NCBI RefSeq assembly: GCF_001522545.3
Contig: NC_031769.1
Span: forward strand, 18,645,875 to 18,709,874
Source: Parus major
Lineage: Eukaryota > Chordata > Aves > Passeriformes > Paridae
Direction: 5' to 3'
DNA length: 64,000 nucleotides
Under the pieces are notes generated by a model. The model ran no database searches and was not told the origin of the DNA. It was given only the letters and a program-made list of their open reading frames with translations. This document shows positions 52,238-64,000 of the stretch, piece after piece. The position numbers and the translations under genes are program-made. The stretch's first letter is position 1. Each line of letters opens with the position of its first letter.

Positions 52238-52627
52238 TCAAAAATCATTGAGAGGTTCTGCAATGACATCATCCAGCTCTTTGAGGATTCCTGAATGAAT
52301 CCCACCAGGCCCTATAGATTTGTAAGGATCCAGCTGGAGCAGCAGATCCTGCACAGTTTCAAGTTTGTCTGGGAACTGATCATTCTCACAGTCATGGTCC
52401 TCCAGCTCAGGGTACCCTTGACCCATCCTCATGTTGAAGACAGAGGCAAAGAATGTGTTAAACACCTCTGCCTTGTCTCTGTCCCTGTTTGTGAGGAGAC
52501 CATCTTCATCCTGTGATGGGACAACGCTGTTTTTACATTGCCAGTTGCCATTGGTATATTTGAAAAAACTCTTTATATTGTTCCCCACAGCTCTGGCTGG
52601 CTTCAACTCCAGCTGAGCTTTGGCCAC
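52238..52627 (-). pseudogene. CR1 ORF2 central region remnant
   Basis: This open stretch of about 129 codons on the minus strand matches the linker between endonuclease and reverse transcriptase in CR1 ORF2. It contains AKAQLELKPARAVGNN, SFFKYTNGNWQCK, AEVFNTFFASVFN, DLLLQLDPYKSIGPGGIHSG and ILKELDDVIAEPL. It is the best-preserved part of fragment B outside the endonuclease. The PDGIHP-like block has a changed residue (PGGIHS), and the frame breaks at both ends. Confidence 0.88.
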
Positions 52628-53059
52628 ACAAATTTTCTCCCTACAGTGGCCAGCAGTGGCTCTGTGTTTTTCTCATGTCACCTGACCTTGCTTCCACTGG
52701 GCATACACTTTCCTTTTTTGCCTTATTTCTAAGAGAAGATTCCTGTTCTGCCAAGGTGGCCTTCTGCCTCACCTGCTTCACTTCTGATATTTGGGAACTG
52801 CCTGCTCCTGTGCCCTTAGGAGGTGATGTTTAAAGAGTGACCAACACTGACAGATGCCAGCACCTGCAAAAACATGTTCCCAGAGGATCTTACTCACTAT
52901 TCCTTGAGGAGTCTGAGGTCTGCTTTCCTCAGGTCCAGAGCTGAGGTTTTTCCTTCTGTTAACAGAGATTTTAAACTTGATTGCTTCACTGTGGCCAAGA
53001 TGGCCACCAATCTCCACTTGCTCACAAGATCCACCCTGTTGACAAGGAGTAGATCAAGG

Positions 53060-53329
53060 NNNNNNNNNNNNNNNNNNNNNNNNNNNNNNNNNNNNNNNNN
53101 NNNNNNNNNNNNNNNNNNNNNNNNNNNNNNNNNNNNNNNNNNNNNNNNNNNNNNNNNNNNNNNNNNNNNNNNNNNNNNNNNNNNNNNNNNNNNNNNNNNN
53201 NNNNNNNNNNNNNNNNNNNNNNNNNNNNNNNNNNNNNNNNNNNNNNNNNNNNNNNNNNNNNNNNNNNNNNNNNNNNNNNNNNNNNNNNNNNNNNNNNNNN
53301 NNNNNNNNNNNNNNNNNNNNNNNNNNNNN
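53060..53329. other. Assembly gap (270 Ns)
   Basis: This run of unknown bases lies inside CR1 fragment B, in the endonuclease region. The missing CR1 sequence between YRPP (right) and LDLLLVNR-like sequence (left) would be a few hundred bases in a typical copy, so the gap length is plausible as drawn. The sequence directly right of it duplicates another part of the window exactly. Confidence 1.
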
Positions 53330-54679
53330 CAGGAGGTCTATAGGGGACTCCCATGATGGCATCTGCATTATTTGTTTGTCCCTTGATTCTTACCCAGAGG
53401 CTCTCAACTGTGCCATTGCCAGCTGTGAGCTCCACACATTCTACCCCTTCTGTTCCATAGAGTGCCACCCCTCCACCTCTCCTGCCCTGCCTGTCCCTCC
53501 TGAAGAGCCTGGAACCATCCCACAGGGCACTCCTGTCACAGGATCCATCCCACCAGGTTTCACTTCTCAGCTGTGGGCAGATCATATTGCCCTTGGTCTC
53601 CAATGGAAGAGCACTTTAATGAGCAGAGGTAAATTTCAAGCCTCAAAAGGACTTTGGATGACAATATAGGGAAGGAAAGGAAGAAAAAAAAAAGTAAAAA
53701 TATAGGAAAAAGGTAGAATATGAAGGAAAAGAAAGGAAGAATTATCATTTAAAACTAAAGCTGCAATTTTGCCCACAGCTCATTGAAATCTGAGAAAATC
53801 AGATGACTCAGGTGGGAATTTCTCTACTCCTCTCTACATTGAGCTCTGGACCTCTAGATCACATGGGCTATGACCTGTTTCACAGATATGCAAGCTATAG
53901 CATTCAGGACACCACGATTGGCTTCTTGGCCATCAAACCTTGCATCTTGAATGCAAGTATACTACATAAATCAGTAATTAAATCAATCACTTTTACTTGT
54001 GATTATAACACACTGTAACTAGTGTGTAGTGATATATGTTATACCTACATTTACATAAACTTTGTTGAGAAAGTAATGAAGAGCATTATTTGACACCTAC
54101 TTTACAAAAATCAGTCCAAATCATCTCAAAATATACTCAAGAGAGACAGAATTCCTCAGGGTAAGAGTATGTAATGGGATTAAAGAGAGGAAACAATTGG
54201 CAACTAAATAAAATTCAATGGGGAGGAAATACTGCAAGGTTAATGATAAGTAAATAGAAAACCAAGGCATGCAACATCTCTTCTGTCACTCTGCAAGCTA
54301 ATCATTAGTCAATATTTACTCTTAGCTCTTAGGAAGAGCCTGCACTCATTGGAACTTTGACTTTAAAAGCTGATAATTATGTCTTTGGGCCACCACAGAA
54401 GTGCCCAACCTAAGCAATGAAACACATGTTGAACAGTGTAGAGGCTGGAGGAAACAGAAAGCTGTGCATTTTGTTTTGAATCTTCTACATGCTTAACAAA
54501 AAGTAAAATATTTTTGAAAATGTGTTGAACTGTTTGGATGGCATTGTTTTAAAATTGTACAGTACCACAGGCAAATTGAATAGCACTGGCATTTAAGACT
54601 TCTCAAACTCTTTGTTCAAAATACCTATTTTTATTCCTGGTGGGGCTGCACATGTGTATTCTGCTCAACAGGCATGAGC

Positions 54680-54722
54680 AAAAACCCTTAGGGTTTTTTC
54701 TTCAGGGTTCTTTTCTTCAGGG
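54680..54722. repeat. Small hairpin plus TTCTTCAGGG direct repeat
   Basis: AAAAACCC, TTA, GGGTTTTT forms a perfect 8-bp stem at 54680-54698. TTCTTCAGGG occurs at 54698-54707 and 54713-54722 (period 15). Minor intronic feature. Confidence 0.75.
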
Positions 54723-57700
54723 AAGGATTTTCTTGAGACTTAAAAGGTAAAAAAAAGTAATAGAATAATGTTCCTAAGTTCTAAGACAATGGCTTTTCTA
54801 ACAAATGGTCTTTTTCCTGGCTTGTGTGCATTGTTTATTTAAACCAACTAGTGCACTCAGGATATCATTTAATGGTGTTCAGAGGTGCCACAAGAGATTG
54901 CCATTATCAGTGGAAGGGTAAACAGTCAAAGTGTGGGTGTATTTATTCTTATCTGGGAGAGCTCCCTTCGTGACAAACATGAGTTGGATTAGAGATGAGC
55001 TATGTGAGAACCTGAGTGAGGAGGTAAGTGTATATTGGGTGATATCTGCAAAGAGCACAAGGAAGAAAGAGACTTAAAGTGTCAGATACAGGATTTGTTT
55101 ATTATACTGTTCTTTATTCAGTAACCAGTCATGACTATAAAACAAGTCAACTAAAAATTTCTTACACAGCCCTTAACCTAGAAAACCCCAACAAAATCTG
55201 ATTGAAAATGATATTTTACCTACCAAATAATTACAGTATCTTAGTAAAAAGAAATTTCTCTATTAATTATATTAGAGTTTTGAATGAATGCTATGTTTAA
55301 TGTCTATATGATGCCTCCATAAAGTAACTTGAAAAGTAAAGGCAAATGTGCCAGTTCCTGTTCCTTCTTTTGGCCAGCCTTAGAGTTATACTAATTACTA
55401 ATGATGGACAAACTGATGCGGATCTTGATTTGGCTTGAAGACTTGATAGCAGACTACAGTGTACTTGTAATTTTTTAGACATCTGCAGAAGGGAGATGCC
55501 TGTCCATCTGTCACATCTTGTTTGAATTGAGCAATGTGCTTATTAATCAAGAGAGTCATAGGAAACAGTATTATTTTCTGAAATATTTATGTGCTTGTTC
55601 TCATTTCGTGAACCAAGGCAGTGGCAATACTCCTGAGCTCTTTTCCTAGAACAGCAACATCAGATCCATATTTCATTCATTTCCCATAAATAATACAGCT
55701 TTTCTCCTCTGCTGTGTGGGATATCATGTTATCTGTATCAGTTTACTCAAATATTTTTCAATTGCACAAATGCAATAAAGAATGATTTCTTGTAACGCTG
55801 GGTTATTTATACCAGCTTTGCCTGATTATTTATTGTACTTCATTTTCAAAAGGCAAGATTGGGAAGATATTTTCTTTGCATTTGAAACATGTAAATCCTA
55901 TAAATCAGATGAATATAAGAATAATAAATACTACTTAATATTTTTGGAACTGATCAAACAACTTTTTTATTTGAAAATTAAATTATTAAATTATTAAAAG
56001 GAATTAGATTTCCAGAATGGATTACTTTGTTCTGTTCTAATCTTGTGATACCAAAAATGGTTTTAAAGTTTTCAAATTTGCCCAAGTATTCTGAAGTACA
56101 GCCATCCCCTATTCCATCCCTTGTGGTTTTCCCACTACATCAGTGTTTGCACCACTCCCAGGGAAAGACCACCCCTTCGTGACTAACACTTTTTACAATT
56201 CGTGCTAATGCTGATTCTTTGCAAGTACCACAATTATCCTAGTAACCAATAGAGAATATTGGTTATATCCTGTTTTGCATAAATTTTATTTTGACTGATT
56301 TCTCCTTTGCTTTACACAGAAACTTTGTTTTTCTATTTATTCTAAATGACTACATTGCTTGCTGAAAGGCATGTTAGCTTTGACTAATAATAGATTAATA
56401 GATGGATTAATGGCACCTTAGGATTAAATTCAGTGGAATGTGTTTAACAACATTGATTAAGGCAGCTTTGTTTGCATGATGAGTACGCTATCAACGAAAG
56501 AAAGAAATTAATATCCCCTTACCACATTTAAAACAAAATAAAATAAATAAATGTGTAGTGTAATTTGGTATTCTCTTCTTAAAAAGTATTGTTGCTATTT
56601 ACTTAGCCTTTTCTATCACACTATGACAGACAAGAAACTTGCTTTTAGTAGAGTGAAAGAATAGAAATCCAATCTGTGTAAATTTAACTGGTGTGTGAAG
56701 AAAAGAAAGGGACAAAACCTTCTATTTCATAGAAGGTCTTCAGTGGAATTTTGTTTGTCTACATCAATAGAGAACTGCCTTGAAATGCTGCATAAACATG
56801 AGAGAAACCTTTGTGTTATTATATGGACTCTATTCCCCAATGGTTAGCACAATTACATTACTAGAACAGGAATACTGATAAACAATTCATTTTGAATTCT
56901 GTCACTACTATTCCATATAAGAAGAATATTTATTATAATATGATGTTAAAGATGAATCATTCTGTTCATGTTCATGTCTCACTTCAATTCTCATTGCTGT
57001 CACTAAGAATAAATGTCTACATCTTCCTGGTCCAGGCTTTTACTAAGCAACCCCTAAGGTATGTCCCCAGTGACACTTCCAGAGGTTTTTCACCTTCACT
57101 GTTGTGCAACAGTAAGTGTCCAGGCTCTTCATAGTAAGGGAATACCACAAGTGGGGCCTGAGAACAGTCATCCCTTTCTTTCATGTTCAGCAAATCTATA
57201 CTTAGCACAAGGCAGAAGAATATTCCCGAGTTTAAGAAAAAAGAAACCACAAGGAGGTGTAGGTCTTCATGGTTTTGTAGACACAAATGCCTAGGGAGAA
57301 TTTTCCTTTCTTCTATTTTTGTCTGTAGTGGAGCTGGACTGACTAAATGTCAGCATCTGCAACGTAGGTATCTGCACCTATCTATTTGTCTATTTGTGGG
57401 AGAAAAATGTCAATTTATCTAACCCAAAAGGGGATGTCTCAAATAGGTAAGATGAATCATGGTCTAAAAGAGTCTGTTCCTCTCTACACTAAATAGATAG
57501 AGCAGAATAACTGATAGATGTTAAAAATTAGGTGAAAATAATCTTTTCCACACTCTATACAAATAGATTCATCCTTTAAATGATGTAAGGAACAGCTAAT
57601 ACAAATTTCCAGCTAAAAACTTACTAGAAGTCAGCTTTTCTGTGGAATTTAGAATGAATACTTTTTTCTTCCTCACACAGAAAAATTACAGAAAAATGAT

Positions 57701-58030
57701 ATGTTCTTAAATAAAATGGCAGCGCACAGGAAAGGTAGTGGGAAAATGCTGTTGTGAGGAAAATGCAAGTCAGGGAAGAGAAGTAGTGTGGTATCTGACT
57801 TACATCTCTTAGAGGTATGTCCTGTCTACAAGCAAAAGAAGTAATAGCAATGGTAGCTAAAGGAGCAGAGTGACAAACATGCTGAGAACAAAACAACTGC
57901 TGGGAGAGTTCCTTTTCTTCAAAGATTGCACTAGGAACACAAAGATACTTTCTGATTCAGTTAAGAAAGATCTATTTTGGAGACCCCAAATACCCTGGCC
58001 AAGAGAGAGGACTAGTGATGCAGTGTGTTA

Positions 58031-58243
<213 letters not shown>

Positions 58244-59115
58244 TTACCCATTCCATTACACAGATGGAAACAGCATTTGCTTTTTCTGTGTTACATAGAC
58301 CTCATTTTCTACAGCCCAAGTTGGAAAAAGATATTAGATGTCTTTCTACAACCGGGTACTCTCATAATCTTAATGATGAGATTTTCAAATGTTTTACTTA
58401 TTCTAATTCAATAAATGATATTAACATCCTTCCTTTTGATTGTAAAATGGGCAGTCTGAAGTTCTTAATTATCTTCATAATACATTTTGCTTTGATTTTC
58501 TTATAAAATTATTGCAATTGTCCCAGACAAAAAAGTAGTAATTGAATTAATTTTGAACATTTTATTTTTCTTTAAATATTCCAGTTGAGACATGCCACAA
58601 ACTCTTGTGAGGCCTAGCTATTGAACACATTCAGAAAGCCTTATTCATTAGCTTGTAGAAGAGTTTGGAACCAATCTTTGTAACTAAATCAGAGAGCCAA
58701 AAGTGCAACAGATGGATGAAAATGATCCTGCAATATTTTGATCTTGGTCTGAATGGAACACTCATCATACCAAAGTATTGCAGAGGACCATTCATTTATT
58801 AAACTTGATACCAAGAGGCCACTCATGCTATGCTGCTGTCTGGATAAAACAGGGTTGTCTCTGTCACAAGCAACTTTTCAGAAGTGCTACCAGATAAGTG
58901 ACTGAAAGTCTTTCAACAAGAATGTAGCCTTTGGAGTAAAAGTTTCTCAATATACCAACCAACACCAGTAGAACTTCTCCCTCTTCATCATAGTCTTGTA
59001 TATGAGAATTACTGTTCTGCCCACTTCTGCAGGCAGAAGAGCCATTCAGACGTCCTAGGTTTAAGAAATACCAGTAGAACACTCGTAATTTAACTTCATA
59101 AACTTCCATCATTCT

Positions 59116-59310
59116 CATAAATGTTCTTCACCCAGAGGGTTCCAGGGAAGTGGTCACAGCAGCGAGCCTCAGAGAGTGCAAGAAGCATTTGGACAATGCT
59201 CTCAGGCACACAATATGACACTTGGGGATGGTTCAGTGCAGGGCCAGGAGTTGGACTCTATGGTCTATGTGGATCTCTTCCAACTCAGCATATTCTGTGA
59301 GTCTGTGTGA
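59116..59310 (+). mobile_element. CR1 LINE 3' end fragment C
   Basis: This plus-strand sequence runs FFTQRV-like coding sequence, an AGGGAAGTGGTCACAGC segment, ACACTTGGGGATGGTTCAGTGC, AGGGCCAGGAGTTGGACTC, then TCTTCCAACTCAGCATATTC and a TGTGAGTCTGTGTGA tail. This is the extreme 3' coding end and 3' UTR of CR1. The element is truncated to about 195 bases, has a small internal deletion in the coding part, and stands alone. Its orientation is opposite to PLXDC2. Confidence 0.88.
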
Positions 59311-60231
59311 TATTCCCACTGCTTTCTGCTTTTCTGGAAATCCTTCTAATCACTTTAATATGTTACTCCATACAAAACCCGTCTCTGGTCTTGCTTATGA
59401 GAAATTTTCTTTCAATTCCACTTTTAAATTTCTTCTCACCATGCTTGTTTGGCAAGCTGACTATAATGAAAGCGTTGATCTCTGCAACCCTCCTTTTTGC
59501 TGAACTATTTGTTTGGTTGTCTTAGTGTGCTGTTCTTTGAGGTCAGGGAATCCCTTTTATTTGTTCTTTGAAGACAGATATGGGTTATGAACATCACTTC
59601 AAACAGATCACTGTTGATATTAATAGGAAAAAGAACAATATTATAATAAATGTAACAATAAATGTACCTGGTCTTTTACCATTCATCTGATTGGAACACT
59701 CTCTTAAAATAGAGAATTGGAAAATTATAGAAGAAAGACAGGTAGTAGTAAATGTCTTGTGTTGGGGACAATAAAAGAATAGAGGAACAGTTAATCTGAG
59801 TGTTACAGATCATACATCCATGTATGGTAGCACTTTTCTCACCAGACTGAGGAAGGCTGCATGGTTTGTCACCCAGCAGAGCACCATTGGAACAATAGGG
59901 AGAAAAGGAAAATGAGGCTGCATTGTCCTAGCCAAGATGTATATCTGACTATTACTCCGTGTAATAGTTATGCATCTCTGGGGATACAGAAGGGGTTCAT
60001 ACACATATCCCTTGTTTTTCTCCATATTTCCTCAGTCTTGATTCAGGACAGTCAAAATCCCACAGTGTTGCTCTGCTCTGCTCTGTCCCATAATGTCAGT
60101 GATGCTTTGTGGAGTAAAGAACTGAGTAACACCCAGAGGATAAAGAAAAAGACCCCAATAGATTGGGAAGCTAAACTAGAGTGTGGGAAACATTGATGAT
60201 TGTAATAAAAAATTGCAAGCATGACACCCAT

Positions 60232-60255
60232 GCTGTACCTGTACTAAGGTACAGC
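60232..60255. repeat. Perfect 9-bp inverted repeat (hairpin)
   Basis: GCTGTACCT, loop GTACTA, then AGGTACAGC. It lies in the upstream PLXDC2 intron. No transcript evidence is visible. Confidence 0.8.
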
Positions 60256-60477
60256 CTAATCCTGAAGGTATCATTCTTTTTAAAAGTTCATTAGTATCTG
60301 TTCACACAGGAAACTCAGTTTTAATTGTACTGATTTTGGACATGAATTTTGAGTTTATGCATGAACAGGATCCAAGAACCAGGTGTCTCCCTGCCTAAAT
60401 CCTACCAAGGGATTTACTTTTCTTTCTTAGAGCTTAGTTGTATGGGAGTTTTGAAATGGAAAAGTAGTGTCAGCCCT

Positions 60478-60576
60478 GTTTTGTTTTGTTTTATTTTATT
60501 TTTTAATTTTAATTTTAATTTTAATTCTAATTCTAATTTTAATTGCATTATTTATTTATTAATTTATTTATTTTTG
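60478..60576. repeat. TTTTG / TTTTA / TTTTAA simple repeat
   Basis: A gradient of related short units: GTTTTGTTTTGTTTTATTTTA, then AATTTTAATTTTAATT units with a few C substitutions, then TTTATTTATT units. Low-complexity expansion, possibly from a poly-T seed. Confidence 0.9.
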
Positions 60577-63500
60577 TTTTACACAGTACATAGAGTGAAA
60601 ATTTCCAGGCCATTCTTTATACTGAAGTGGAGGAAGAGTTATTACCTAGAATCTGGATGTTATATTTTTCTCAGTTCTCAAAATTGTCTCCTAAAAGGTC
60701 ATTAAAAGACTTCCTAGTAGTTAGGGCACTATATAAAAATGGATGCAAGATTCATGGAGAAGACAGCAAAGAAAGGCAACCCAAAAAAATATTCCTTTTA
60801 TTTTCACACAGCAGAATCTTTTGCATGACAAAGCCATCAATATTCACTTCATCTGAGAACAGAAAAATGTGTAGAAACACCAGTCTTAGTTTCTGTTCAT
60901 GCACTGTAACAACATTTAGTACTTGTACCCATTTTTCAAATTGCCATGCAAATGGAAATGAAATAACCGAAAGGCCATCAGAAAAGGCCTGGTTGTACAT
61001 CCTCCTCTTGGACTGTTAATTCCCACCGGTGAACAGCTTGTTCTGAGTCACCCTACTGAGAATCAACTGCTTCCACAAAGGAGAAGAGGATTCATAGCTT
61101 GTTTGCTTCATAATTATCTTTGTGACAGTTTCATGCTCTTTACTTCAATGTCACATTCGTGCATCAAAAACTACTTTGTCACTTTCATCCATTTTCAGGC
61201 TGATTTGCACTAAACGAGCAATTTGTATTGTTACTGTGTTATGGTTGAAGACATAACATCATATTCTGCATTTTAAAAAATGCTGGACTTCAGCAAAGGT
61301 CCTAACCACTCTGTAAAGGTCATCAGTTTAATCTCTTTAGATCTGATATTTTCTCAGCTTTCAGCATCCAGCTTTGCAAACTAGAGCACCGTCTCTTTGA
61401 AACAACACAGGTGTCAACTGCCTGCCCAGATTTCTGCTGATCAAGGGTGGAGCACTGTGTGGACATCAGTGCAGTGATCAGAATGCCAAATGCAAAAAAT
61501 AATAAAACAAAAGAAATGTTTTCCTTAAATTACAACAAGTTTAAGTAACTTGTAATCTCCATAATGGAAATTTAGTCCATTGACCCCAGGGCTCAAATAC
61601 TCATGAGAAATTGATTTCACTCTCATTGCACAGAGACAATAAACAGTGTTGTCAACATTGAAAATACTCTTTGCTGCAAAATCAACTATCAGTTCTTTTA
61701 AAAAGCCACCAAGGAAAATAAATGAAAAACACAAGGACTTGGAAACTTTTTCAGGTGTAGAAATCTTACTAAGAGTATCACAGCATGTCTGTTATTCCAG
61801 GCAAGGCCAAACACATGGGAGACTGTTTTATGACCAATCCTTCCCCAAAAAGAGCATTCTTAATAGAACCTTCCCCAAACTTTCCTTTTCTCATGCTCAA
61901 GAAGCAATTGTTACATCTAATACACCTTATATTTATAATGTCTTCTCAAACTCTTAAATGCATAAAACTTTTAAGCAGAAGGAGCCTGTTACTATCTCCA
62001 AGGTTAGTCTGCTTCTCATTAGGTGCTGAATGACTGAATGGAAAGAGCAAGTAGCTTTCTTTCCCTAATGTAAAGGCACAGAAGCCAAACAAGAAATAGC
62101 TGTTCTGCTGCTGGGATGTTTAAAAAACAAAAGTGAAAATAATAAAAAGGTTCTTACTGTTTCCATGAGAAACACATAAACACTATAAAATCTTTGATTT
62201 AAAATAACTGGTATGTCTCCAGTTGCTCTTGGGCTAGCTTGTTTTGGAGTAGGAAAACAAAAAATGCCCCAGGGAATGAAAATGTTGTCTTTCCATGGCA
62301 CACATGGACTGCGATGCTGACTTTAACAGAACAAAAGTGCCTACAAACTGAGACTTCTTTTTAGTGTTTACAAACTGCTACTTGCTGTTTGTAAACACAT
62401 TGAGGATACATTGTCAACATTATCTTTCTCATAACTGCATATTAAGCCTTGGGGTCCGCAAAATAATAAAATACATTGTTTTATATTATCTAATTTTAAG
62501 GTTTAAAACAAGTTTCTACTGTGATAGTTTTATATATGAGAAAATTGTGATACATACATTTATACCTCTTATGATATGAGATGGAAAAGAGTTTAATTTC
62601 CAGAGATTACTATCTCTGTTTGTGAGAGCAGAGATACAAAATATTGTACATGAAAACTGAGGAAAAATAGATGAACCTCTTGTACTTCCTGGCTAGATCA
62701 TTTCCTTTATATAAAGTGATGTGGAACAAAAGGTGAATGACAGACAAAAATGTAGAATTTCATTGCAGATTTGGAAAATAAAATTTTGCTTTTCCCTCCA
62801 AAATCCATGGCATTCCTTTTTACTCTTGCATTTTGGTAAAAGACCATTGAATTTGAAACTCCAATTCAAATGCACATGAATCATTAAGGGATAAAACTCA
62901 ATACCTTATTTGACCCTCCTGACTGACACACAAAGCCAGGGATATAGATGATTTAAATAGCAGCAATCAGCCTGAGGGTGACAACTCAGTCCTAAACTTG
63001 GTTCTTTTCTCCCCTCTTGCTATCAGAAGAATGCATTTTCTTCTTTTTGGTCAGCAAAAGAGCAGAAACCTTCTCTTGCTGCATGATCTGGGGCAACTAC
63101 AGATGAAGTTCACTCACCAGCCATCCACTCTATTACACATATAATTTCTAGCCTGGAAACTGTATCACTCCTATTTGCATGACTGCAGCTTCGAGGTAAT
63201 AGGCTCCTGCCAAGAGGGAGAACATAATGTTTAGGACAGCTGAGCACACAGGCTTACAGGTACAGCGAGCTCAATAGAGCCACTGGATTTTTCCCTTCTT
63301 CTGGGCCTCCATTTACATCTGGAATGTGAATCTACCAGGAGACTCCTTGCTTTATGGAGCAGGTATATGGTTCTTCACTCACAAGCTTTTTCCCTGCACA
63401 TAACACAGATTCCTGAAAAGATGATTAATGACCTGTGGGAATGTTCCACAGATTCTCCAGAGACTCAGGGGAATCCCCATAAAAATTTTCTCTCTTAGGA

Positions 63501-63744
63501 ACAGCATGCTCTGGAATTCTCAACTTATTCACAGTGATGATGTGTGATTTCCTTGATTTGTGGGTTCAATCCCTTAGCATTTGTTAACATTTGGAGGTTA
63601 AGCTATTGCTTTACTTGGTTTCATGATGATTTATAAAGTTATGGCTCAGCTAATGCTTTAAAAATTGATTTCCAATTGCACGTAAGAAATGAAAGGTGGT
63701 CTCTGAGTGAGAACATTATGAACTATAACACACAAAATCAGAAT

Positions 63745-63840
63745 TCAGAATCTGGCTTTGCTATCAATTTTCTGTAGGACCCAGGGCAACTCAGTAAGTC
63801 TCTCCAAGATTGATCAACTGCTTAGTGCAGTAAATTGATG
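63745..63840 (+). mobile_element. MIR-like SINE fragment
   Basis: The run TCTGGCTTTGCTATC, TTTTCTGTAGGACCCAGGGC, AACTCAGTAAGTCTCTCC follows the MIR core consensus (TCCTGGCTCTGCC, AGCTGTGTGACCTTGGGC, AAGTCACTTAACCTCTC) at roughly two bases in three. The match fades after about 63815. MIR-type core SINEs are old and sparse in bird genomes, so a decayed single copy is plausible. Chance similarity is not excluded. Confidence 0.4.
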
Positions 63841-64000
63841 AGAGTGCATTACAATCAAATCCCTCGGTTTATAGGATGACAGTACTCTAAATATGTTAGC
63901 TAAGGGCTTTCATTCTTCTGCTCTAAAATATCACCTAATGCTACAATAGCTGTCATCTGTATTAATTTTAGTTTCAGCTGGTTGAGACCATGTGAGCCAT

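Larger units (their letters stand above)
51129..53565 (-). mobile_element. CR1 LINE fragment B (endonuclease to 3' end), with assembly gap
   Basis: This minus-strand CR1 copy has its 3' tail at the left (about 51129-51190, where the complement ends in an ATTCTGTGAT-type tail) and is 5'-truncated at 53565. Right to left: endonuclease start (53330-53565), a 270-base N block, endonuclease end and linker (52740-53059; CQCWSLFKHHLLRAQEQAVP), a linker region with AKAQLELKPARAVGNN (52238-52627), and reverse transcriptase remnants (51865-52104 with GHSQHGLMRG, then DFSKAF near 51920). The C-terminal region follows, with [18 protein letters not shown] and LGLFSLEE. Sequence between VLLHKMSSS and [11 protein letters not shown] is missing, which removes the catalytic FADD box. 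Stops and frameshifts are frequent. It lies in the last PLXDC2 intron, in the same orientation as the gene. Confidence 0.92.

Noticed and set aside
57017..57286. Minus-strand open frame of 89 codons near the PLXDC2 transmembrane exon, considered as an alternative exon
   Set aside because: It does not resemble any part of PLXDC2 and has no convincing acceptor and donor pair.
58864..59118. Minus-strand open frame of 84 codons considered as an upstream PLXDC2 exon
   Set aside because: It lacks the cysteine-rich or nidogen-like features expected of PLXDC2 and borders an opposite-strand CR1 fragment.
60349..61019. Plus-strand open frames of 118 and 130 codons
   Set aside because: The first runs through the TTTTAA simple repeat, giving FNFNSN-type residues, and the second shows no domain or splice context.
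63560..63580. GGGTTCAATCCC as a tRNA B-box
   Set aside because: No A-box at the right distance and no cloverleaf can be drawn around it.

Overview
This window is vertebrate nuclear DNA, most likely from a bird. It is AT-rich and gene-poor. Its only recognisable interspersed repeats of any size are CR1 LINE fragments ending in the ATTCTGTGA-type 3' tail typical of sauropsids and abundant in birds. The only protein-coding sequence I can defend is two spliced exons on the minus strand. They encode the transmembrane segment and cytoplasmic tail of a plexin-domain-containing protein, PLXDC2. A block of 270 Ns and a single N in an (AT)n tract show this is a draft assembly.

Layout, left to right. 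Positions 1 to about 1830 hold a decayed minus-strand CR1: the end of ORF1 with an SGNH-esterase-like remnant, then the start of ORF2 with the endonuclease. From about 1.8 kb to 44 kb lies the region downstream of PLXDC2. It holds microsatellites, pyrimidine-rich stretches at about 6.6-7.5 and 12.4-16.2 kb, a pair of diverged homologous repeats inside those stretches, small hairpins, a GC-rich patch near 37 kb, and some homeodomain-motif clusters that could be regulatory. The terminal PLXDC2 coding exon is at 44267-44383, with its 3' UTR running towards lower coordinates. An intron of about 13.7 kb follows (44384-58042). It contains a second minus-strand CR1 (51129-53565) interrupted by the N block. 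The transmembrane exon is at 58043-58203. The rest of the window is the next intron upstream, with a plus-strand CR1 3' end at about 59.1-59.3 kb and a MIR-like SINE near 63.8 kb.

The two exons join in frame (FFIE then RRPSRW) with GT/AG splice sites, so they form one unit transcribed right to left. I found no convincing tRNA, rRNA, CRISPR array or intact mobile-element gene, and no new biological system. The most checkable oddity is a 236-base stretch that is identical between the two decayed CR1 copies 52.9 kb apart and begins exactly at the edge of the assembly gap. That suggests a gap-fill error, a recent duplication or gene conversion.
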